A DNA stretch of 12,334 nt, from NCBI GenBank assembly GCA_028290385.1, contig JAQGJZ010000521.1, positions 1 to 12,334 of the forward strand, read 5' to 3'. Shown one piece after another: positions 1 to 8,129 of the stretch. Positions within the stretch are counted from its first letter, which is position 1; the number at the start of each line of letters is the position of its first letter. Made by a program: the position numbers and the translations under genes. The notes below the pieces were generated by a model, which saw only the letters and a list, made by a program, of their open reading frames with translations, was not told where the DNA came from and made no database searches. The DNA is from Enterovirga sp. (GTDB lineage Bacteria; Pseudomonadota; Alphaproteobacteria; Rhizobiales; Beijerinckiaceae).

Positions 1-2
1 CG

Positions 3-89
3 GCCGCCGATGCGGCGCTCTACCGGGCCAAGCGCGCCGGCCGAAACCGCGTCGTCTGCGGCACGAACGCCCTCACGCGCGTCGCCTAG
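3..89 (+). CDS. 3' end of a GGDEF-domain protein (putative diguanylate cyclase), partial
   Basis: An open frame enters from the left edge and ends at TAG (87-89). Its 28 residues begin AADAALYRAKRAGRNRV, which matches the conserved C-terminal end of GGDEF domains (A-D-x-A-L-Y-x-A-K-x-x-G-R-N-x-V). Family knowledge: GGDEF domains make cyclic di-GMP from two GTP. The catalytic GG(D/E)EF loop, the inhibitory site and any sensor domain lie outside the window, so activity cannot be judged. The match covers only the last helix and strand, followed by an 11-residue tail. The gene runs toward marR (convergent) and is unlikely to belong to the same unit as the minus-strand operon. Confidence 0.82.
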   Translation, partial: AADAALYRAKRAGRNRVVCGTNALTRVA

Positions 90-95
90 GGGACG

Positions 96-133
96 GGAGC
101 CTTTCTCCGCGGGATCTCTGCAGCGAGTTCCCG
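96..133. terminator. two small hairpins between convergent genes, possible bidirectional terminator
   Basis: In the 48 bases between the GGDEF stop (89) and the marR stop (138) there are two adjacent inverted repeats. The first is GGAG (96-99) with CTCC (105-108) around a 5-base loop. The second is CGGGA (110-114) with TCCCG (129-133), continued inward after a T/T mismatch by CTC (116-118) with GAG (125-127) around a 6-base loop. Neither strand shows a run of T after the stems, so a classical Rho-independent terminator is not demonstrated. Position between convergent genes is the main support. Confidence 0.35.
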
Positions 134-137
134 GGCG

Positions 138-824
138 TCACTTCTCCCGGTGCGATCGCGTCGATGATGCGGCCGCGAGGGCGTGCCGGTCGAGGGTGGC
201 GGCGAATTCCGCGACCCGGATCGCGTCCGGGGCCTGCTCGACGATGCGCTTCAGGAGCCGCTGGGCGGCCCCCATCTCGGCATGCGACACGCCGGCGAGC
301 AGCGACAGGTTCACCTCCCGCAAAATGGGGGCAAGCCGATCCAGCAGCTTGTGCCCCTTCTGGGTCAGGCGGAGATTGACCGCGCGCTTGTCGGCCTCGT
401 TCGGGGTCTTCTCGACCAGACCCGCTTCGCTGAGCTTGCCGAGTTCGGCGGTCACATGCGCGGCCGCGACGTGAAGATGATCGGCCAGTTCGCGCACGCT
501 CGTCGTGCCGCGCCGCTCGCAATACCACAGGCCCAGCATCACCGAGTGTTCGGCGGCGGACAGGTCGAGCGCATCGGCGAGGCTGCGCCGCAGCCGGCGC
601 ATCAGCGCCCCGGCAGCGCTGAAATCCGCAATGAACTCGCGCAGGTTGGCGTCGTCCGGCGGCAGGTTGTCGACCGTGCTGCCACGCCCGGCCGCGCGTG
701 GCCCCGAGCGTTTGGGGGCCGGCGCAACCGCCGTCTCGGTCGAAGGCTGATCGGGTGTGCGGGTGGCCGAGGCGGGCCGTTTGCGCGCCACCGCGCCCTT
801 CCGCTCGGGTCGCGATGCCGTCAC
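138..824 (-). CDS. MarR-family transcriptional regulator
   Basis: A 228-residue protein with a winged helix-turn-helix at about residues 85-160. TSVRELADHL is the helix leading in, VAAAHVTAELGKLSEAGLV is the recognition region, and EADKRAVNLRLT is the wing with the usual D-x-R pattern. MarR proteins are dimeric repressors or activators that often respond to aromatic acids, which would suit control of an uptake/hydroxylation operon. Residues 1-55 form a basic, Ala/Pro/Arg-rich, probably disordered extension, longer than in a typical MarR (about 140-170 residues). The chosen start is GTG at 824; it overlaps the stop of a small upstream ORF as GTGA. The next in-frame ATG (Met75) would cut into the dimerisation helix, so the start lies upstream of it, though the exact codon is uncertain. 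The gene is last on the strand, after the second transporter, and may also have its own promoter in 825-1061. Confidence 0.88.
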   Translation of the reverse strand: MTASRPERKGAVARKRPASATRTPDQPSTETAVAPAPKRSGPRAAGRGSTVDNLPPDDANLREFIADFSAAGALMRRLRRSLADALDLSAAEHSVMLGLWYCERRGTTSVRELADHLHVAAAHVTAELGKLSEAGLVEKTPNEADKRAVNLRLTQKGHKLLDRLAPILREVNLSLLAGVSHAEMGAAQRLLKRIVEQAPDAIRVAEFAATLDRHALAAASSTRSHREK

Positions 825-1015
825 GCGCGACGGGCCGGCTTGGCGCAGGTTTCGCGCATCGCCGCGTGTCCCGAGGGGCCGCCAGACGCGAGGTCGCGAC
901 GCCGGAGGCCGATCATCGTGACACTCGCGGCTGACGCGCAGGGCCCATCCGGGACCGCCCGGCCATCAACATCGGTCATCAGCATCACGCGTCGCGGATC
1001 GAAAAACATCGCCAT
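821..1015 (-). CDS. possible small ORF upstream of marR (64 aa, hypothetical)
   Basis: The 237-base space between the last permease gene and marR contains an ATG-started frame of 64 codons (MAMFFDPRRVMLMTDVDGRA at its start). Its TGA stop overlaps the GTG start of marR as GTGA, the arrangement seen elsewhere in this operon. No known domain is recognised; there is no signal peptide or membrane segment, and the tail is basic. A strong Shine-Dalgarno is not visible, only GGG directly before the ATG. In DNA this GC-rich, a 64-codon open frame can arise by chance, and the sequence may simply be the marR leader. Low confidence. Confidence 0.3.
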   Translation of the reverse strand: MAMFFDPRRVMLMTDVDGRAVPDGPCASAASVTMIGLRRRDLASGGPSGHAAMRETCAKPARRA

Positions 1016-1061
1016 CCCGTATAGCCGAGGGCGCGGCAACAATCTGCTCCGCGCGGGGTGG

Positions 1062-1907
1062 TCAACCCGACGCAGCCGGGAAGCCGCCGTGCCAGCGACG
1101 CGCCGCCACTTCGGCGAGCGCCACCGCGCAGTACAGCGCCAGGCCGATCCCACAGAGCAGAGCAACGGCCGCGAAGACCAGCGCGGTCTGGCCGACCGAG
1201 GCGCCGAACATGATGATATAGCCGAGGCCCGATTGCGCGGTCACGAACTCGGCGATCACGATACCGAGCACGGCCATGGTGGCGGCCACCTTGGCGCCGA
1301 CGAACAGGTGCGGGATCGCGTACGGCATCTGGATCTGGAACAGCAGCTGGGAGCGGGAAGCGCGCAGCGACCGGGCGAGCCGCATGGCGGAGGGACTCGC
1401 GCCCGTGAGCCCCGCGATCGTGCTGACCAGGACCGGGAAGAAGGCCACAAACATGGCGAAGGCGACGCGCGACTGCATGCCGATCCCGAACCAAACGAGG
1501 AACAGCGGCGCGACGGCCACCTTCGGGATGAGCTGAAACAGGATCACGTACGGGTAGACGGCCAGACGGAAGCGTTCAAACGACGCGATCAGGATTCCGA
1601 GCCCGAGGCCGCAAACCACGGCAAGCCCGAACGACAGCACCGTATCCACCGCAGTCGGGATGCTCTGGGCCAGCAGGATCTGGCGATGGCTCGCCAGAAT
1701 GCCCCAGACGGCCGACGGCGCCGGCATGCGGTCGGGCGAGACCACCTCCCAGCGGACGGCCGCCTCCCAGAGCACCAGGATCAGCACGCTCGGCAGAACC
1801 GCGACCGCGATCCGGCGCAGCCACCCGGCTGCGCCGTGAAGGACATCGTGCAGCCGCGTCGCCTCGCGGGGCACGGCAGCCGGAAGGATGCTCCCGATCG
1901 CGTTCAC
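1062..1907 (-). CDS. NitT/TauT-type ABC transporter permease (second permease of the set)
   Basis: A 281-residue inner-membrane protein of the SsuC/TauC (BPD_transp_1) family. About six hydrophobic segments are visible, at roughly residues 33-51, 88-109, 115-138, 147-168, 205-224 and 241-264. The cytoplasmic EAA-type coupling loop is at about 178-206 (ARSLRASRSQLLFQIQMPYA...). The Gly usual in this loop (SLGAS) is Arg182 here, whereas the other permease keeps Gly. The GTG start at 1907 is supported by GGGAG six bases upstream (1914-1918). It follows the binding-protein gene by 13 bases. It probably pairs with the permease at 3094-3873 as a heterodimer around the ATPase encoded at 3870-4715, or it is an alternative homodimer. 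The substrate is unknown; family members carry sulfonates, nitrate, pyrimidine precursors and aromatic acids. Confidence 0.9.
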   Translation of the reverse strand: MNAIGSILPAAVPREATRLHDVLHGAAGWLRRIAVAVLPSVLILVLWEAAVRWEVVSPDRMPAPSAVWGILASHRQILLAQSIPTAVDTVLSFGLAVVCGLGLGILIASFERFRLAVYPYVILFQLIPKVAVAPLFLVWFGIGMQSRVAFAMFVAFFPVLVSTIAGLTGASPSAMRLARSLRASRSQLLFQIQMPYAIPHLFVGAKVAATMAVLGIVIAEFVTAQSGLGYIIMFGASVGQTALVFAAVALLCGIGLALYCAVALAEVAARRWHGGFPAASG

Positions 1908-1913
1908 GCCGAA

Positions 1914-1918
1914 CTCCC
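1914..1918 (-). promoter_or_regulatory. ribosome binding site fixing a GTG start
   Basis: GGGAG on the minus strand, six bases before the GTG at 1905-1907 and just after the stop of the binding-protein gene. It supports the GTG as the true start of the downstream permease. Confidence 0.6.
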
Positions 1919-1920
1919 GG

Positions 1921-3015
1921 TCAGGCCATCAGCTTGGCGAAGCTGGCGATGCGCGCGTCCACGGCGGCCCATTGCGCATCGGTCAGTTTCACGGTGCCGC
2001 CGAACTCGTCGTGGAACACGCCCGGCGAGGGCTGCTTCACGTTCGGTCCGCTGAGGTATTTGAGCACGAGATCGACCATCTGGTCGTAGAGCGCCCGGCT
2101 GCCCCAACCGAGGCCGTGCGTCTTCGCCTCCGGCTTGCTGGTGCAATAGTGCGACAGCCCCATGCCGAGCTGGGCGAACGCCTTGCCGTTCGGGTTTAGG
2201 GAGATCTCCGGCACCTCCTTGAGGAAGATCTCGATCGACTCGTCCGGATTCACGAGCGTGTAGGCGAGCGATTCCATCAGGCCCTCGACCATGGCGCCGA
2301 CAAGGGCCGGATCGCGCTTGATGACATCTTCCCGGGTCGCGACCGCCTGCCCGAACATCGCAAGTCCCGCTTTGCTGAACAGCATCCAGCGCACGTCCTG
2401 CTTCTGCGACATGAGCACCGGAAGGCTCGCGCTCGCGACCCCCACGATGGCATCGACCTGGCGGTCGATCAGCGTCCGCTCCAGGATCTTCGGATCCACA
2501 TTGACCATGTCGACGGAGGCGGGGTCGATCCCGGCCAGGCGCGCATAGGGCGCAAAGAACGGGTACTCGCCCGAGCTCGGGACGGCCGCGACCTTCTTGC
2601 CCGCGAGGTCCTTGCCCGACGCGACCGACGACCCGCTCAGGACGCCCACGCCCATCGTGGATTCGTAGTCGATGGTCGCAACCATCGCGAGCGGCATGCC
2701 TTGGGCGGCCGTGAGGATCAGGGGCGTCGCCAGCATCGTGCCGAACTCGAACTGGCCGTTGCCGACCGCCTGCGCGGCCGCGAGCGAACCGAAGCCGCGC
2801 GCGATCTCGAGGTTGATGCCGCGCTTGGCGAAGAACCCTTTGGCCCGGCCGACATACGTGTAGGCGGAGTTGCCCTGGGCGAGCCAGGGCAGCGTGAAGC
2901 GCACCGTCCGGGTCGCGGCGAGCGCCGGGCGGGGGAACGAGAATGCGCTCGCGGCAGCAGCCGCGGAGGCACCGGCCAGGATGGTCCGGCGTGAGACGGG
3001 CGGGGCAGACTTCAT
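1921..3015 (-). CDS. NitT/TauT-type ABC transporter substrate-binding protein, Tat-exported
   Basis: A 364-residue periplasmic binding protein of the NMT1/TauA-like family. The N-terminus has a twin-arginine signal, SRRTILAG (Arg9-Arg10), an Ala-rich hydrophobic stretch (15-26) and a likely cleavage site after PALA (residue 33). Mature-protein hallmarks follow: the FTLPWLAQGNSAYTYVGRAKGFF region at about 40-62, the GNGQFEFG segment (86-93), and the GKDLAGKKVAAVPSSGE hinge region (134-150). The ATG at 3015 has a good Shine-Dalgarno, GGGAG (3025-3029), nine bases upstream. The gene sits between the two permease genes. The 78-base gap before it holds a weak 5-bp stem (3061-3079), which could allow separate adjustment of binding-protein level, but this is speculative. 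Ligand is not predictable; the aromatic or pyrimidine-like range of the family is possible. Confidence 0.92.
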   Translation of the reverse strand: MKSAPPVSRRTILAGASAAAAASAFSFPRPALAATRTVRFTLPWLAQGNSAYTYVGRAKGFFAKRGINLEIARGFGSLAAAQAVGNGQFEFGTMLATPLILTAAQGMPLAMVATIDYESTMGVGVLSGSSVASGKDLAGKKVAAVPSSGEYPFFAPYARLAGIDPASVDMVNVDPKILERTLIDRQVDAIVGVASASLPVLMSQKQDVRWMLFSKAGLAMFGQAVATREDVIKRDPALVGAMVEGLMESLAYTLVNPDESIEIFLKEVPEISLNPNGKAFAQLGMGLSHYCTSKPEAKTHGLGWGSRALYDQMVDLVLKYLSGPNVKQPSPGVFHDEFGGTVKLTDAQWAAVDARIASFAKLMA

Positions 3016-3093
3016 TGGATTGAACTCCCTCGTGAGCCCTCTATGGGCCGGTGGTCAGAAACGGTGTCCCGAAGACCGTGAACGCGGCGCCGC

Positions 3094-3869
3094 CTAGCCA
3101 TAGAGCGCCCGCAGCACCGCGCGCTCCGCAGCGAGGACGCAGAGATAGAAGCCGAGACCAATGATGCAGAGCATGGTGAGCGCCGCGAACACCGCGGAGG
3201 TGTCGGCCCGAGAGCTCGCCAGAAGGATGAAGTAGCCGAGGCCCTGCTTTGCCGAAATGAACTCGCTCGCGATCACGCCGATCACGGCCAGCGTCACGGT
3301 CACCTTGGCGCCGCTGAAGAAATGCTCGGCCGCGGACGGGATGCGCACGTCGCGCAGGATCTGCCAGCGCGTCGCCCCGAGGCTGCGACACAGGCGGACC
3401 GCCTCGCTGCCTGCGAGTTGCAGGCCTGCAGCCGTCGACACCAGCACGGGGAAGAAGCTCAGAAAGATGGCAAAGACCAAGCGCGAGGGCGAGCCGATAC
3501 CGAGCCAGAAGACGAACAACGGCGCCAGCGCGATCTTCGGAATGATCTGAAACAGCACGATTGTCGGCATGAGGGCGCCATAAAGGCCCGGGCTGAGCGT
3601 CAGCAGCCCGGCCAGGATCGCGCCTCCGCCCAACGCCACACCCGACGCGAGCGCGATCTCGCCCGCCGTCGCCCCGGTATGCACGAGCAGCGTCGGGAGG
3701 AGGTCGCGAAAGCGCGCCGCGATCGCGGTCGGGGGCGGCAGAAGCACCTCGGAGACCCCGAAGGACGAGGTGCCGAACTGCCAGAGGGCGAAGACGGCGA
3801 GGCCGGTGAGCACCGGGAGTGCGACCGCCTCAACGACGGAGGCGGGCCGGCTGCCGTCCGCCCGGATCG

Positions 3870-3873
<4 letters not shown>
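3094..3873 (-). CDS. NitT/TauT-type ABC transporter permease (first permease of the set)
   Basis: A 259-residue inner-membrane permease of the SsuC/TauC family. Hydrophobic segments are visible at about residues 16-33, 70-92, 103-124, 130-152, 190-208 and 228-248. The EAA-type loop CRSLGATRWQILRDVRIPSA lies at about 162-181 and would contact the Q-loop region of the ATPase. The start ATG (3871-3873) overlaps the ATPase stop as ATGA, so the two are probably translationally coupled. It resembles the permease at 1062-1907 in the stretch LFQ(L/I)IPK(V/I)A(V/L)APLF and in FFPVLVST, but differs in much of the rest, so the pair is an old duplication rather than a recent copy. Confidence 0.92.
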
Positions 3874-4714
<841 letters not shown>

Positions 4715-4715
<1 letters not shown>

Positions 4716-5422
4716 CACACCCCCAGATACCGCTGCCTGAGTTCCGGATTGTCGAGAAGCGCCCCGGAGCCGCAGCACAGTGCGATCCGGCCCTTCTCGA
4801 GAAAGTAGTGGCGGTCGGCGATCCGGGAGAGCGCTTTCACGTTCTTGTCGGTGATGAGAATGGCCTGGCCCATCGCCTTGACCCGCTCGATGCAGCGCCA
4901 GATTTCCTCGCGCACCAGCGGCGCAAGGCCCTCCGTGGCCTCGTCCAGGATCAGCAGCTTGGGATTGGTCAGGAGGGCGCGGCCGATCGCGACCATCTGC
5001 TGCTCGCCACCCGACAGCAGGCGACCGGGGCTCTCGAGACGGGGCGAAAGACCCGGGAACAGCTCGAGTACGGCCTCGATGGTCCAGGGCTTCGTCTGGC
5101 CGAACCGATCCGCTGCCGTCGCGCACAGGTTCTCCCTCACGGTCAGGTTCGGGAACACCTGCCGGCCTTCCGGGACCAGCCCGATCCCATGCCGTGCCAC
5201 GCGGTAGCTGGGCAGCCCCTTGATGACCGCGCCGTCGAACCGGATCTGGCCGGCGGAGGGGCGCAGGATCCCCGCGATGGTGTTGATCAGCGTGGACTTC
5301 CCCATCCCGTTGCGGCCGAGCAGCGTGACGACCTCACCGCGCGCGATGCTCAGGTCGACCTCGAACAGGACCTGGCTTCCGTCGTAGCCGGCGCTGAGCC
5401 CGGAGATGTCGAGCATCGTCAC
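4715..5422 (-). CDS. livF: HAAT-type ABC transporter ATP-binding protein LivF
   Basis: A 235-residue ATPase of the LivF branch. Walker A is GRNGMGKST (36-44), the signature LSGGEQQ (136-142), and Walker B KLLILDEATEGLAP (155-168) is typical of LivF. The H-loop position reads ITDKN (190-194), with Lys where most ABC ATPases have His and LivF proteins commonly have Gln (VEQN); this probably makes LivG the site that supplies a canonical His. The GTG start at 5422 overlaps the livG stop as GTGA and has GGAG seven bases upstream (5430-5433). An ATG two codons later (5416) is the alternative. It partners LivG on the LivH/LivM membrane pair; the import substrate is not necessarily an amino acid. Confidence 0.93.
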
Positions 5423-6168
5423 TCGTCTTCTCCGAGATAGGCCTGCCGCACCTCCGGGTTGGAGCGTGTCTCCTCGGGCGAGCCGGTCGCGATCAGGCGG
5501 CCATAGACCAGGACAGAGATCCGATCTGCCAGTCTGAACACGGCGTCCATGTCGTGCTCCACCAGCACCATGGCCAGCGAGCCCTTCAGGGCCGCCAGCA
5601 GTTCCACCATGCGGGCCGCCTCCTCCGGGCCCATCCCGGCCATCGGCTCGTCGAGCAGAAGCAGCCTGGGCCGGCGCGCAAGCGCGATGCCGAGTTCGAG
5701 GGCGCGCTTTTCGCCATGCGCCAGCGCGCCGGCCGGGACGTCCGCCCGGTGCGACAGGCCGACCCGGTCCAGGATCGCGCGGGCGGGCTCGACGAGCGCG
5801 TGCTCGCGCGCCGCGCGTTTCCAGAACCGGAAGCTGGAGCCGGCGCCGGCCTGCACGGCGAGCGCCACGTTCGCGAGCGTGGTGAATTCGGAGAACACGC
5901 TCGTGATCTGGAAGGAGCGGCCGAGCCCGCGCTGCGCCCGCGCATGGGACGGCAAACCCGTGACGTCCGCGCCGCCGAGCAGGATCTGCCCGGAATCGGG
6001 CAGCCGGTCCCCGGCAAGCTGCGCGATCAAGGTGGACTTGCCGGCCCCGTTCGGGCCGATGATCGCGTGCAACTCGTCTGGCTTTACGGAGAAGCTGACG
6101 TTGTTGGTGGCGATCAGCCCGCCGAAGCGCAGGCAGAGATCCTGGACGGCCAGAATGGGCGCGCTCAT
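5419..6168 (-). CDS. livG: HAAT-type ABC transporter ATP-binding protein LivG
   Basis: A 249-residue ATPase of the LivG branch. Walker A is GPNGAGKST (38-46), the Q-loop FQ is at 86-87, and the signature appears as LAHGEKR (149-155), in line with the LSxGExR variants normal for LivG. Walker B is RLLLLDEPMAGM (168-179) and the switch His is 205 (VEHD). The frame is open further upstream inside livM, but the ATG at 6168 forms an ATGA overlap with the livM stop and begins where LivG homology begins (MSAPILAVQDLCLRFGG), so it is the start. The short C-terminal end QAYLGEDE is the usual LivG/LivF end. It is translated just before livF and works with it. Confidence 0.94.
   Translation of the reverse strand: MSAPILAVQDLCLRFGGLIATNNVSFSVKPDELHAIIGPNGAGKSTLIAQLAGDRLPDSGQILLGGADVTGLPSHARAQRGLGRSFQITSVFSEFTTLANVALAVQAGAGSSFRFWKRAAREHALVEPARAILDRVGLSHRADVPAGALAHGEKRALELGIALARRPRLLLLDEPMAGMGPEEAARMVELLAALKGSLAMVLVEHDMDAVFRLADRISVLVYGRLIATGSPEETRSNPEVRQAYLGEDE
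5430..5433 (-). promoter_or_regulatory. ribosome binding site supporting the livF GTG start
   Basis: GGAG on the minus strand lies seven bases before GTG 5422-5420 and thirteen before the alternative ATG at 5416-5414. The spacing favours GTG. Confidence 0.5.
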
Positions 6169-7124
6169 CGTGACCCCGCCCCGGCTACGCGGCGCCCGGC
6201 CAGGAGGGCCACGAGGCCGCCGCCGGCGAACAGGACGACGAGCACGATGAGCGGCCCCATGACGGCCTGCCAGTGTTCCGTCAGGCGCGACAGGAAGTAT
6301 TCGAGCGAGATGTAGACCACCGAGCCGACCACCGCGCCCGAGAGGGTGCCCATCCCGCCCAGGATGGTCATGATCAGGATCTCGCCGGAGCGCCCCCAAT
6401 GCATGCTGGCCGGGGAGATGAAGAGGTTCTGGTTGGCCAGCAGAGCGCCCGCGATGCCGCAGATCGTCCCCGAGATGACAAAGGCCGTCAGCTTGTAGCG
6501 ATAGGGCGAGAAGCCGATCGTGCGCACCCGCGGCTCGTTGGATTTGACGGCGCGCAGCACCATCCCGAAGCGGGAATTGACCAGCCGGTCGAGCCCGAAC
6601 AGGACGACGACCAGGATGCAGAAACTCACGTAGTAGAGCGAGGTCGGATCGCCGAGATCGAGCCCCCCAAACGCGCTCTGCGCGTCGATGTTGAGGCCAT
6701 CGTCGCCGCCGAACTGGCTCACGCTGACGGCCAGGTAGTAGAGCATCTGGCCGAAGGCGAGCGAGATCATGATGAAGTGGATCCCGGTCGTCCTGACCGA
6801 ATTTGCCCCGATGGCTAGCGCCACGAGCGCAGAGATCGCGGCCGCGGACAGAAAGTGCACGAAGCCGTTCTGAACCCCGTAGAAGGACAGGATGCCGACC
6901 GTGTAGGCGCCGACGCCGAGATACGCCGCGTGGCCGAGGCTCACCATCCCGCCATAGCCCAGGATGAGATCGAGGCTCACCGCCGCGATCGCGAAGATCA
7001 GGACCCGGGTGCCGAGGCCGATATAGAACGGCTCGCCGAGCGCGTTCAGCGCCGGCGGCAGCAGGGCCAGCGCGACGAGCAGCAGGAGCGTCGCCAATCC
7101 GTGTCGTGAAGCCGAGGTGAGCAT
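6165..7124 (-). CDS. livM: HAAT-type ABC transporter permease LivM
   Basis: A 319-residue polytopic membrane protein. The LivM signature GYGGMVSLGHAAYLGVGAY is at 56-74. The cytoplasmic coupling loop RAVKSNEPRVRTIGFSPYRYKLTAFVISG spans about 191-219, followed by GGMGTLSGAVVGS (256-268). Eight or more hydrophobic segments are apparent, starting at residues 10-29. An open frame continues far upstream inside livH, but homology begins near MLTSASRHGL, so ATG 7124 is taken as start; no good Shine-Dalgarno precedes it, and the livH stop lies only eight bases before it, so translational coupling to livH is likely. Its stop overlaps the livG start as ATGA. Together with LivH it forms the membrane channel of the first importer. 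Confidence 0.93.
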   Translation of the reverse strand: MLTSASRHGLATLLLLVALALLPPALNALGEPFYIGLGTRVLIFAIAAVSLDLILGYGGMVSLGHAAYLGVGAYTVGILSFYGVQNGFVHFLSAAAISALVALAIGANSVRTTGIHFIMISLAFGQMLYYLAVSVSQFGGDDGLNIDAQSAFGGLDLGDPTSLYYVSFCILVVVLFGLDRLVNSRFGMVLRAVKSNEPRVRTIGFSPYRYKLTAFVISGTICGIAGALLANQNLFISPASMHWGRSGEILIMTILGGMGTLSGAVVGSVVYISLEYFLSRLTEHWQAVMGPLIVLVVLFAGGGLVALLAGRRVAGAGSR

Positions 7125-7132
7125 CTGATCGA

Positions 7133-8056
7133 TCAGCGGGTGAGCGGCGGAAACAGGCCCTGCGGCCTCAGGAGGAGCACCAGCGCCATCAGCACGTAGA
7201 CAAGCATGGAGGCGATGGCCGGGGCGGCGTTGTCGGCGGCGCTCTGGGACATGAGACCGGCCAATGCCGGGCGGAGCAGCGAGCGGCCCATCGCGTCGAC
7301 GATGCCGACCAGCAGGGAGGCGACGAGCGCGCCCCGGATCGACCCGACCCCGCCGATGGTGATGACCACGAGCGACAGGATCAGCATGTCGCTGCCCATC
7401 CCGGATTCCACCGTCAGCAGCGGACCCGCCATCAAGCCCGCGAAGCCGGCAAGCGCGGCCCCGACACCGAACACGACGGTGTAGAGGAGCTTGATGTTGA
7501 CCCCGAGCGCCGCGACCATCACGCGGTTGCTCGCGCCTGCCCGGATGAGCATTCCGAGACGCGTATAGGTGATCACGGCGTAGAGGGCCGCTGCAGCGCA
7601 CAGCCCCGCCACCATGATGGCGACCCGGTAGGCCGGGAAGGACAGCCCCGGCAGCAGTTGCACCTGCCCGGCCAGGAACGGGGGCACGGCCGCGTAGAGC
7701 GCCGCAGGCCCCCAGACGATGCGGACGAACTCGTTGAAGAACAGCGTCACGCCGAAGGTGGCCAGCACCTGGTCGAGATGGGTCCGCGTATAAAGCCGGC
7801 GAAACACCCCGAGCTCGATGAGTACGCCGATGATCAGCGTGCCGACGAGCGCGGCGGCAGCCCCCTGCAGAAAGGACCCGCTCGCCTGGGTCACGGAGGC
7901 GCAGATATACGCGCCGACCATGTAGAGGACCCCGTGCGCCAGGTTGATCAGGTTCATGATCCCGAACACCAGCGTCAGGCCGGCCGCGATCAGGAACAGC
8001 ATGATGCCGAATTGGACGCCGTTCAGCGCCTGCTCGATCAGCAGAAGAGAGATCAT
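7133..8056 (-). CDS. livH: HAAT-type ABC transporter permease LivH
   Basis: A 307-residue membrane protein, normal length for LivH. It begins MISLLLIEQALNGVQFGIML and contains the LivH hallmark TLVFGIMNLINLAHG (28-42). The coupling loop TRLGMLIRAGASNRVMVAALG lies at about 165-185, and GGVGSIRGALVA (235-246) follows. Roughly eight hydrophobic segments are visible. The ATG at 8056 has no clear Shine-Dalgarno. A 73-base gap separates it from the binding-protein gene upstream; no strong hairpin is seen there, only two direct copies of GGCCGG. It is the membrane partner of LivM. Confidence 0.93.
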   Translation of the reverse strand: MISLLLIEQALNGVQFGIMLFLIAAGLTLVFGIMNLINLAHGVLYMVGAYICASVTQASGSFLQGAAAALVGTLIIGVLIELGVFRRLYTRTHLDQVLATFGVTLFFNEFVRIVWGPAALYAAVPPFLAGQVQLLPGLSFPAYRVAIMVAGLCAAAALYAVITYTRLGMLIRAGASNRVMVAALGVNIKLLYTVVFGVGAALAGFAGLMAGPLLTVESGMGSDMLILSLVVITIGGVGSIRGALVASLLVGIVDAMGRSLLRPALAGLMSQSAADNAAPAIASMLVYVLMALVLLLRPQGLFPPLTR

Positions 8057-8129
8057 GGCCGGTATTCGGGTTTGGCACAGGGAGGCCGGATCTCGCGCGG
8101 CGTCGTGATGGCACGCGATCTCGGCGCGA

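Noticed and set aside
965..986. Direct repeat ATCAACATC/ATCAGCATC with 13-base period before marR, as a regulatory repeat
   Set aside because: One mismatch, low complexity and no symmetry; it does not resemble the palindrome at 12211-12230.
1018..1061. marR promoter using TATACG (minus strand, 1023-1018)
   Set aside because: No acceptable -35 box lies 16-18 bases upstream, and TTGACC nearby is 36 bases away.
183..2054. A 623-codon open frame on the plus strand across marR and the last permease
   Set aside because: It spans two well-supported minus-strand genes and the gap between them, and its composition is that of an antisense shadow.
6165..8114. 649-residue LivM extension suggesting a LivH-LivM fusion
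   Set aside because: The extra 330 residues are livH read in the wrong frame; LivH has its own intact frame with full motifs.
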